Of a stretch of DNA of 6,554 nt, positions 1 through 6,187 are shown in pieces (the first letter of the stretch is position 1; every line of letters starts with the position of its first letter). The notes beneath the pieces were generated by a model. That model saw nothing but the letters and a program-made list of their open reading frames with translations, was not told the origin of the DNA and searched no databases. The position numbers and the translations under genes are program-made. The DNA is from CAZVXI01 sp964631295. Its GTDB lineage: Bacteria > Planctomycetota > Phycisphaerae > Phycisphaerales > SM1A02. Location: assembly GCA_964631295.1 (NCBI GenBank), contig CAZVXI010000171.1:1-6554 (forward strand), written 5' to 3'.

Positions 1-1518
1 TACGACCTGATTGATGAAGCTGCGAGCAACCACAGTTTCTGGCAGAACCTGACTGGGCAGGGGAACACAGGCAATCGCAGTATCCTCAAAACGCTCGACG
101 AGCGTGCAAAACTCAACGCTCGTACATTGCAACAGCTTGGCGCGATTGTCGGCGATGACCGTCTCCAGGCGCTCGCGGATGCGATCGAGAAGCGCGAACC
201 TTTCCCGAGTGTGGACATGTGGATCTCCGCACCCTGGCCCAAGTTCGAGATCAACCTTGGAGGGATGCCTCAGACGTTCTGGACCCAGCAGTTCGGTGGG
301 ATTGCATCGGCACAAGTGCGTGAAGCGATTGTCAGACTCACTGACGAGATGCTTGATGCCTATGCAAGGGTCCTCGAGTTGGATGATGATGGTCGCGATG
401 CGCTCGATGAGCTGACGGGCAATCTGCATCGCGCCCGCGATGATGCCCGCGAGTTCAGCAGGGCTATATATCAGCAACGGCGAGAGCAGCCGCCGCTCTG
501 GCACATTGATCTGGACGGACGGGTCCATCCGCCGGATCGCGAAGCGATTGCGGAGGATCGCCGGCAACTCGACGCCGTCAGCGATATCCGCGTAGACGCC
601 GCTGATAGGTTTGCACAGGGACTGCGTGACCTGTGCGGGAGCGACCTCGCGCAGCAGCGGCTTCCACTTGTGCTGGGCATGTTTGAACGTCATCGCTTCA
701 ACGCTCACGAAGTCAACTTCACGATTCAGCAGATTAAGCTCGAGCAATCCAACATGCACGAAACGGTTGATCTTGCCGTGTGCGTGCTCGGACTTGATCT
801 TCCAACCGAGTTGGTGAACGATCTGCTGCCAATCCTCTCCGCATATGGCGAACGGGCAACTGCGCTGATCCACCAGCGCATTGACCACGCACGCGATGGC
901 CAGCGTGAAGCGCTCGAACTTACACTCGCGAACCTCACGTTCGAGGATGGTACAAACCGCCTGGAGATTGATTTGCAATCCGCTGAAGCGCGTGGCCTCA
1001 GAAGCGCCATTCGCGGCTTCGTACGTACGCGCGATGCACACGTGAAGCTCAATGAACTCACGCGCGAGCAGATCGAAGCTGTGTTGCCCGAGTGGGCTGT
1101 GCGTGAGTTCCGCGATCGGCTCGAACGCATGATGTTCAGCACGATCTATAATGACAACGCCACAGCCGATGAGCAGATTCTCACCGTGTTGCGCCTCGAC
1201 ACTCTTACGGAGCCGCAAAGGAGCGATGTTCTGGAGGTTCAGTCGCATTATCGCGAGGCGTATGACGAAATCATGGCGAGGTGGGTGGAAGCAGCCCGCA
1301 ATGGCGGGGGTCTGCAATCCGTCTATGCCTTCGATGATGACCTGCGCGTCATCTACAAGCGGCGATCGCCCGAACAGAACGCTGCATCCGATACTTACTG
1401 GCAATCCCAGACGGCGCGAGTGGAACTCAAGAAGCGCGTTCTGCAGCAGTTGCGGCACACCCTGACTGATGAGCAGGAAGCTGAGGCAGGACTCGTTTCG
1501 CAGCACGCCGGTAACTGA
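1..1518 (+). CDS. Helical LTxxQ-motif hypothetical protein, C-terminal part (5' end outside window)
   Basis: The frame is open from base 1 to a TGA at 1516-1518, giving 505 residues. A TTG at 127 lies inside the frame and is very unlikely to be the true start, because sensible coding sequence continues upstream to the edge. I do not recognise a named family. The protein is rich in charged residues and looks almost entirely alpha-helical, with no membrane segment in the visible part. Three LTxxQ motifs are present: LTREQ at 1057-1071, LTEPQ at 1204-1218 and LTDEQ at 1462-1476. This motif is typical of Spy/CpxP-like helical periplasmic proteins, and long relatives of this style seem common in Phycisphaerae. 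Three LxLD-led helical segments start at 373, 787 and 1189, which suggests degenerate tandem repeats. A signal peptide, if any, would lie outside the window. The gene converges on the metal-transport operon, and nothing links their functions. I am sure it is coding and unsure of its role. Confidence 0.85.
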   Translation, partial: YDLIDEAASNHSFWQNLTGQGNTGNRSILKTLDERAKLNARTLQQLGAIVGDDRLQALADAIEKREPFPSVDMWISAPWPKFEINLGGMPQTFWTQQFGGIASAQVREAIVRLTDEMLDAYARVLELDDDGRDALDELTGNLHRARDDAREFSRAIYQQRREQPPLWHIDLDGRVHPPDREAIAEDRRQLDAVSDIRVDAADRFAQGLRDLCGSDLAQQRLPLVLGMFERHRFNAHEVNFTIQQIKLEQSNMHETVDLAVCVLGLDLPTELVNDLLPILSAYGERATALIHQRIDHARDGQREALELTLANLTFEDGTNRLEIDLQSAEARGLRSAIRGFVRTRDAHVKLNELTREQIEAVLPEWAVREFRDRLERMMFSTIYNDNATADEQILTVLRLDTLTEPQRSDVLEVQSHYREAYDEIMARWVEAARNGGGLQSVYAFDDDLRVIYKRRSPEQNAASDTYWQSQTARVELKKRVLQQLRHTLTDEQEAEAGLVSQHAGN

Positions 1519-2841
1519 TTACTCGTCGGCTTGTGGGATGATCCTGCCGTGCGGGTCTGTCTCCGGCCCGGGCGGCGGGTGCATGGGCATGTGTTCGAGT
1601 TGTTCGGCGGTACTGTGTACGTGGTCGGTGGAAAGACCGGCCTGTTCGACGAGGTAGTGCTCCCACAAACGGTGCTTACGCACAATATCGGCGGCAGCGG
1701 CTCGTCCGGCGCGCGTCAGTACGATGCCTTGATCTGTTTGTTCGATGAATGCGCGGCGAGCGGCTGTAGCCACGGCTTTCTCTGCGGAGCGGCCGGGCAA
1801 GGTATGGCGAAGCTGCTCGAGCGGCATGGTGTGGTTCCCTGTTTCTGATGCGCGGAACAGCGCTGCGAGCAGGTCATCCAGTCCGACACGCGCGGCCAAT
1901 CTCCGTTGCCGAAGCCAGCGTGTGACAAGACCGTGTCTGGGCGAAGCCATCATTGCAAGCACAAGTAGAGCCCCGGCGGCGAGCGAGATTGTACCGGCCG
2001 CATTGACAGCATCCTTGTTCCAGAAGGCAGGCACGGCGGTTGCTGCGATATATCCTGCCACGCCGGAGATGATCGCAAAGACGACACTCCAGATGATCTG
2101 TGTAAGCAGTCGATCAGTCATCAGCCGCGCAGTCGCAGCTGGGCAGATAAGCATGGCGATCACGAGGATCGAGCCGACAGCTTCGAAGCTTGCGACGGTT
2201 GCTGCTGCGACAAAGACCATCAGCACATAGTGCAATAATGTTTCGTTGTAGCCCTGTGTCGTCGCGAGCGCGGGGTCGAATGCTGCCATGCGCAGTTCCT
2301 TGAAGAACACGCCGACGAAGGCGACAGCGACCACGACCATGATAAAAAGCGTTGTGACCTGCCGAGGAACATACTCCAGCGTCGACCATTGAATAAGCTC
2401 AGAGAATGTCTCGGGCGCGCCATACCAGGCGAGTGTCTCGAGTTGGCCGTGCAAGACGCATTCGGCATCGAGGTCAACGTGGCGGACGGCAGCGCGTTCG
2501 ATGAGCAGCACGCCAAGTGCGAAAAGGATGCTGAACACGACACCCATTGCAGCACCCGGTTCAACCCGGCCGAGCTTCTTGACAACTTCAACGAGAACAA
2601 CTGTGATAATACCTGCAAAAGCTGCACCAAAGAACATCACGATCGGGCTGCGTGTCGTTGTGATAAGAAATGCGATGACCAGCCCGGGCAGCACGCTGTG
2701 GCTGATTGCATCGCCCATGAGACTGAGCCGTCGCAATACGAGGAAGTTGCCGAGCAATCCGCATCCAACGGCGGCGAGTATAGCGGCGAGCATCGGGAAC
2801 AGATCAAGGCCGATATCAAACTGGATGATGATGGCGATCAT
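1519..2841 (-). CDS. mntD: Mn/Zn ABC transporter permease with C-terminal DtxR-like domain (MntD/TroD-like)
   Basis: This 440-residue protein is an ABC-3 family inner-membrane permease, about 150 residues longer than a plain family member. Residues 1-300 form the channel core, with hydrophobic segments near 12-33, 50-61, 66-87, 97-115, 161-180, 203-235, 246-270 and 282-299. The family motif around 37-55 (RRLSLMGDAISHSVLPG) identifies it. Residues 318-388 resemble a winged helix-turn-helix. Residues 389-417 match the DtxR dimerisation and metal-binding helices, with H390, E394, H409, E413, E416 and H417 at the positions that bind metal in DtxR/MntR. A DPHGxxIP stretch at 429-436 also recalls DtxR-family proteins. 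The ATG at 2839-2841 overlaps the upstream stop as ATGA, and a GAGGTG lies 8 bases before it. It is the last gene of the operon, and its TAA touches the convergent gene's TGA. The fused domain may sense cytoplasmic metal (inference). The symbol follows Bacillus mntABCD order; Zn2+ or Fe2+ transport is not excluded. Confidence 0.93.
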   Translation of the reverse strand: MIAIIIQFDIGLDLFPMLAAILAAVGCGLLGNFLVLRRLSLMGDAISHSVLPGLVIAFLITTTRSPIVMFFGAAFAGIITVVLVEVVKKLGRVEPGAAMGVVFSILFALGVLLIERAAVRHVDLDAECVLHGQLETLAWYGAPETFSELIQWSTLEYVPRQVTTLFIMVVVAVAFVGVFFKELRMAAFDPALATTQGYNETLLHYVLMVFVAAATVASFEAVGSILVIAMLICPAATARLMTDRLLTQIIWSVVFAIISGVAGYIAATAVPAFWNKDAVNAAGTISLAAGALLVLAMMASPRHGLVTRWLRQRRLAARVGLDDLLAALFRASETGNHTMPLEQLRHTLPGRSAEKAVATAARRAFIEQTDQGIVLTRAGRAAAADIVRKHRLWEHYLVEQAGLSTDHVHSTAEQLEHMPMHPPPGPETDPHGRIIPQADE

Positions 2842-4235
2842 GTGCGTGGCACCTCTGCGAGCGGAATCGTCACGCCGCGGGTTGCAAGCTCTGCCTCAAG
2901 CTGCGCAACAAGCTGATCAGACAATACATGTTCGACCTGGTCGACTGACCAATCGACATGGCTCGGCGCAATGTCTGCATGACTGATGAGGTACTGCTCC
3001 CACAGCGCGTGATTCCGGCTGACCCGAGCTCCGCGCGCCCGGCCGCGCTCGGTAATCGTGATCGAGTCAGCGTCTCCGGCCGTGATCATCCCCGTCCAGC
3101 GCAGCGACAGCAACACGAACCGACGAAACAGCATCGACCAGCCGCGCGTCTGTCCGAGGCGCTGCATCGCAGCGATGGGAAGATCATTTGTATGCCTCTC
3201 GTGCGCCTGCGCGAGAACGTGATCGCCAGCAATGCGCAGCCGCAGCCGCAGTCGTCGAAATGTCGCCGCGATCACACCACGCGCTGGTGCGACAAGCATG
3301 CTCACCGCGAACAGCGCGCCCGATGAGAGGACGATCACGGCGCCGGCGGGCTTGCGTGGCAACAGCGCCGAAACGGCCGACCCGAGGTAGCCGCTCAGTG
3401 CCCCGATGACACCGGCAGTGATGACCAGCAGCCAGAGCCGTTCTGTCCAGAAGCGCGCTGCAACTGCGGGGATGATCAACATCGCGACGACAAGGATCAA
3501 GCCAACGGCCTGCAGCCCCGCAACCGTGACAATCACAACGAGCGCCATCATCAGAAGGTCAATCACTCCGACCGGCCAACCGTCCACGCGTGCGAATGCA
3601 TCATTGAAGCAGACGAGCGCAAACTCCTTGAGTAGCAGCAGCGTCGCAATGACTGCGATCAGCGCAATCGCGACCATCATCAGGACATCAGACGGTTGCA
3701 TTGTCGCGGCCTGACCGTAAATAAAGCTGTTGATTCCTGCCGAGCCGCGCGGCACATTCACCTGAATGTAACTGAGCCCGACGATCCCCGCGCCGAAGAA
3801 AACACTGAGCACGATGCCAATCGCTGCATCCTCACTCAGGCGCGACCATCTCAGGATTGCCTGAATACACAGTACGCCGATCGTACCAGACATTGCTGCG
3901 CCGAAGAGCAACACCGGCAGCGAGCGGCCGTCAATGCCGAGCATGCTTGCGGCGATGAACGCAATCGCGATACCCGGCAGCGTCGCGTGGCTGAGCGCAT
4001 CGGTCATCAGTGATCGTTTTCGCAAGAGTGCGAACACGCCGATGATGCCTGCTGCGAAACCAAGCAGTGTTGTCCCGGCGAGTACGAGGTTCGTGTTGTA
4101 TCCCGCATGGAATGAGAGTGTCTCGATGATGCGATCAAATCCCGGCAAGTCATCGGTGACGTTGGTCATCGATGCGCTCATGTGCGTAGCAACAATATTG
4201 GCTGACTCGATTGATGTCGACGTTCGTTGCATCAC
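2838..4235 (-). CDS. mntC: Mn/Zn ABC transporter permease with C-terminal DtxR-like domain (MntC/TroC-like)
   Basis: This 465-residue ABC-3 permease is the likely channel partner of the downstream permease. Numbering is from the GTG at 4233-4235. The ATG one codon later is equally possible, and M19 or M23 are weaker choices. A GGGAG lies 8 bases before the GTG. The core spans about residues 48-318, with hydrophobic segments near 50-71, 88-100, 106-127, 139-158, 184-203, 226-256, 266-289 and 299-316. The family motif RKRSLMTDALSHATLPG is at 72-88. After a basic stretch (328-335) comes a winged-helix-like region at 336-405. A DtxR-type metal/dimer segment follows at 409-436, with H409, E413, D428, D432, E435 and H436 at ligand positions. 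D428 and D432 replace the usual His/Tyr and Cys/Glu, so metal binding may be altered. The gene starts 1 base after the ATPase stop and overlaps the next permease by 4 bases. Permease identity is certain; the sensor role is inferred. Confidence 0.92.
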   Translation of the reverse strand: MMQRTSTSIESANIVATHMSASMTNVTDDLPGFDRIIETLSFHAGYNTNLVLAGTTLLGFAAGIIGVFALLRKRSLMTDALSHATLPGIAIAFIAASMLGIDGRSLPVLLFGAAMSGTIGVLCIQAILRWSRLSEDAAIGIVLSVFFGAGIVGLSYIQVNVPRGSAGINSFIYGQAATMQPSDVLMMVAIALIAVIATLLLLKEFALVCFNDAFARVDGWPVGVIDLLMMALVVIVTVAGLQAVGLILVVAMLIIPAVAARFWTERLWLLVITAGVIGALSGYLGSAVSALLPRKPAGAVIVLSSGALFAVSMLVAPARGVIAATFRRLRLRLRIAGDHVLAQAHERHTNDLPIAAMQRLGQTRGWSMLFRRFVLLSLRWTGMITAGDADSITITERGRARGARVSRNHALWEQYLISHADIAPSHVDWSVDQVEHVLSDQLVAQLEAELATRGVTIPLAEVPRT

Positions 4236-4236
4236 A

Positions 4237-5076
4237 TCATCGACTCCCGGATGCAGCGAGAGCGACTGCTTCGGCTGCCTCGGAAAGCAGTGTCAGGCGC
4301 CCGCCATAGGTCTTGTGCAGATTATCCTGCGTAAACACATCCTGCACCGGCCCGGCAGCAACGACACGCATGTTCAAGAGAATCACATCATCAAAATACT
4401 CAGGCACTGTCTGCACGTCGTGGTGCACGGCCATAACTGTCTTGCCGCTCAACTTGAGGTCACGCAATACCTCCACAATCGCGCGCTCCGTGGCAGCGTC
4501 GACACCTGCAAATGGCTCATCCATGAAGTACAAGTCGGCCTCCTGTGCGAGTGCACGCGCGAGGAAGACCCGTTGCTGCTGCCCGCCGGAGAGTTGGCTG
4601 ATGTGCCTGTTCGCGTACTCGCGCATGCCGACATGCTCGAGACAGTCGAGCGCAGCCATCTTGTGCTTTCGCGTCACCGGCCTGCACCAGCCAATGCTGC
4701 GGTACCGGCCCATGCAGACGACATCGAGCGCGGAAACTGGAAAATCCCAATCGACCGTCTCGCGTTGCGGGACATAGCCAATACGCGAGCGTGACTTCTT
4801 GTACGGCTCGCCCCAGAACTCCACCTGCCCGGACGCGCGTTGCACAAGGCCAAGGCAGGCTTTGATCAGGGTGCTTTTGCCCGCACCATTCGGACCGACG
4901 ATCGCGATCAGCCGGTTCGGTCTGGCGTCGTAGTCCACATCCCACAAGACCGGCTTTCGATGATACGCGACCGTCATCGCGTGAATGGACAAAGGGCTTT
5001 CGGGCGAATGTTCCGGCCGGGCTGACAGACCCTGCGCTCGATCAGATCGTGATGACTGTCCAATCGGTGCAGGCAT
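4237..5076 (-). CDS. mntB: Mn/Zn ABC transporter ATP-binding protein (MntB/TroB-like)
   Basis: This 279-residue protein is the cytoplasmic ATPase that powers import through the two permeases. All ABC motifs are intact: Walker A GPNGAGKST at 61-69, Q-loop Q104 in YVPQ, signature LSGGQ at 162-166, Walker B ending in MDEP at 185-188 with catalytic E187, and an H-loop His at 219 in VHHD. Together with the YVPQR and GRY segments this is the pattern of the Mn/Zn/Fe (ABC-3) importer class. The ATG at 5074-5076 overlaps the lipoprotein stop by one base (TGATG), which implies coupled translation. A weak GGAAAG precedes it by 11 bases. The next Met (residue 34) falls inside the first strand of the ABC domain, so the longer start is preferred even though it adds about 28 polar residues before the domain. 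The stop lies 1 base before the GTG of the first permease. ATPase identity is certain; the exact metal is inferred from neighbours. Confidence 0.95.
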   Translation of the reverse strand: MPAPIGQSSRSDRAQGLSARPEHSPESPLSIHAMTVAYHRKPVLWDVDYDARPNRLIAIVGPNGAGKSTLIKACLGLVQRASGQVEFWGEPYKKSRSRIGYVPQRETVDWDFPVSALDVVCMGRYRSIGWCRPVTRKHKMAALDCLEHVGMREYANRHISQLSGGQQQRVFLARALAQEADLYFMDEPFAGVDAATERAIVEVLRDLKLSGKTVMAVHHDVQTVPEYFDDVILLNMRVVAAGPVQDVFTQDNLHKTYGGRLTLLSEAAEAVALAASGSR

Positions 5077-6047
5077 CAGTGCGACAACTTTCCATGCATA
5101 CCAAGTTCAGGCGTCTTGCCGCCGAGCGCGCGAGCGATCGTTGTGACATTATGATCAATCATACCAATATATGTTCCTTTATACGTATTCGCATCACCCA
5201 TCGCATCGCTGAACAGTTCACCGCCGATGACGACCTCGTGGTCCCGAGCCTTTGCGCCGGCAATCAATGCTTTGATGTTGCGTTCAGACACGGTCGACTC
5301 GACGAAGACGGCTTTGATATTCCGCTCAACAAGCAGGTCAACCAGCATCTCGATGTCCTGCACGCCCGCTTCAGATTCAGTGGAGATTCCCTGGATGCCA
5401 ACCACTTCGTAGCCAAAGCGCCTGCCGAAGTAGTTGAACGCATCATGAGCCGTCACGATCACGCGCTGCTCTTCAGGAACGCTCGTCAACACATCCTCCG
5501 CATACTCGTCGAGTTCCTCCAACTGAGTCATGTATGCTGCGGCATTGGCGCGATAGGTTGACTCGCCGTCGGGATCATGATCTGCCAACTTGTCGCGCAC
5601 AACATCAACAGTCTTCATCCACGCGGCCGGGTCCATCCACACGTGTGGATCATACAGACCCTCGAACTCTTCGGGCTCGAGCAGTTCGTCTTGATCGAGC
5701 AGTTCAGTCACTGCGAACACTTTCTTGCCCGACGTCGCAGCGCGGATGAGCGAATCCGCCATCTTACCTTCCAGCAGCAGCCCGTTGTAAAAGATGATAT
5801 CTGCGTTCATCAATCGCTGCACATCGGAACGGGTCGGCTTATAGAGGTGCGGGTCAATACCTGAGCCCATCAGGCCGAGCACCTCGGCCCGATCGCCAGC
5901 AACATTCCTGACAATGTCGGTCACCATGCCTGTCGTGCAGACAATCGTGTATGAATCGTCGCCGGGCTGTTCCGAGCACGCGGCAAGCGCGCACACGACC
6001 GACAACAGCATGACCACGGCCATTCGATGCAGCAAGTTGTTCACCAT
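5076..6047 (-). CDS. mntA: Mn/Zn-binding lipoprotein of ABC importer (TroA/MntA-like)
   Basis: This 323-residue protein is a cluster A-I (TroA/ZnuA family) substrate-binding protein. It should be a lipoprotein at the outer face of the inner membrane that delivers metal to the permeases. The N-terminus has a hydrophobic signal (about 9-23) and a lipobox LAAC, with the lipidated Cys at residue 24. Predicted metal ligands are H67 (DPHLY), H135 (DPHVW), H201 (TAHDAF) and D281 (FSDAMG). This is the His3-Asp set of TroA, which binds both Zn and Mn, rather than the His2-Glu-Asp set of PsaA/MntC. No His-rich loop of the ZnuA type is present; the stretch before H135 is acidic instead. Length is normal. 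The ATG at 6045-6047 has a GGAG 9 bases upstream. It is the first gene of the operon, about 50 bases after the predicted transcription start, and its stop overlaps the ATPase start. Family is certain; the choice between Mn and Zn is open. Confidence 0.95.
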   Translation of the reverse strand: MVNNLLHRMAVVMLLSVVCALAACSEQPGDDSYTIVCTTGMVTDIVRNVAGDRAEVLGLMGSGIDPHLYKPTRSDVQRLMNADIIFYNGLLLEGKMADSLIRAATSGKKVFAVTELLDQDELLEPEEFEGLYDPHVWMDPAAWMKTVDVVRDKLADHDPDGESTYRANAAAYMTQLEELDEYAEDVLTSVPEEQRVIVTAHDAFNYFGRRFGYEVVGIQGISTESEAGVQDIEMLVDLLVERNIKAVFVESTVSERNIKALIAGAKARDHEVVIGGELFSDAMGDANTYKGTYIGMIDHNVTTIARALGGKTPELGMHGKLSH

Positions 6048-6056
6048 GGGGTTTCA

Positions 6057-6060
6057 CTCC
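6057..6060 (-). promoter_or_regulatory. Ribosome binding site of the binding-protein gene
   Basis: On the minus strand this reads GGAG, 9 bases before the ATG at 6045-6047. It supports this start over the in-frame Met at residue 9, which would shorten the positively charged head of the signal peptide. Confidence 0.7.
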
Positions 6061-6076
6061 GTGAGGCGTGCGAAGT

Positions 6077-6094
6077 TTGTAGTCAGCACTACAA
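6077..6094. promoter_or_regulatory. Putative MntR/DtxR-family operator, promoter-downstream copy
   Basis: TTGTAGTCAGCACTACAA is an 18-bp inverted repeat with perfect 7-bp arms (TTGTAGT/ACTACAA) around a 4-bp centre. It matches the second copy at 6106-6123 in 16 of 18 positions, and the two starts are 29 bp apart. It falls at about +5 to +22 relative to the predicted start of transcription, where a bound repressor would block promoter clearance. Size and symmetry fit a dimeric DtxR/MntR-type repressor, and such a gene lies next door. The assignment to that regulator is inferred from position, not from a known consensus. Confidence 0.78.
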
Positions 6095-6104
6095 TGACCG
6101 GAAG

Positions 6105-6134
6105 ATTGTAGCCTGCACTACAAGCAGTTGTCAA
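6105..6134 (-). promoter_or_regulatory. Sigma-70-type promoter of the metal import operon
   Basis: On the minus strand TTGACA (6129-6134) is a perfect -35 hexamer. It is followed after 18 bases by TACAAT (6105-6110), which matches the -10 consensus in 5 of 6 positions. Transcription should start near 6098, giving a leader of about 50 bases before the binding-protein ATG. The -10 hexamer and most of the spacer lie inside the upstream inverted repeat, so an occupied operator would exclude RNA polymerase. Confidence 0.78.
6106..6123. promoter_or_regulatory. Putative MntR/DtxR-family operator, promoter-overlapping copy
   Basis: TTGTAGCCTGCACTACAA is an 18-bp inverted repeat with perfect 6-bp arms (TTGTAG/CTACAA). 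It differs from the copy at 6077-6094 only at positions 7 and 9. It occupies the spacer and five of six bases of the -10 element of the operon promoter. The 11-bp gap between copies (6095-6105) would place two bound dimers close together along the DNA. The regulator assignment is inferred from the adjacent mntR-like gene. Confidence 0.8.
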
Positions 6135-6187
6135 CGCCATCCTCAGCCGCGGCAGCACACCCGCCACGCCTCGGCCATGGTCAGCGA

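Noticed and set aside
127..129. TTG as start of the left-hand gene
   Set aside because: The same frame is open with ordinary codon use back to base 1, so the gene is cut by the window edge.
2389..2916. 175-codon open frame on the plus strand rich in acidic residues and Cys
   Set aside because: It is antisense to the permease genes, and its composition is a product of the complementary frame of membrane-protein codons.
3934..4794. 286-codon open frame on the plus strand
   Set aside because: It lies opposite the start of one permease and most of the ATPase, both of which have complete conserved motifs. Its translation is Cys/His-rich with no recognisable domain, as expected for a shadow frame.
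6048..6098. Manganese (yybP-ykoY type) riboswitch in the operon leader
   Set aside because: The predicted leader is only about 50 bases and largely taken up by an operator, too short for that RNA.
6146..6153. GCCGCGGC palindrome as an mntR terminator
   Set aside because: It has no loop and no following T-tract on the minus strand; it is probably chance in GC-rich DNA.
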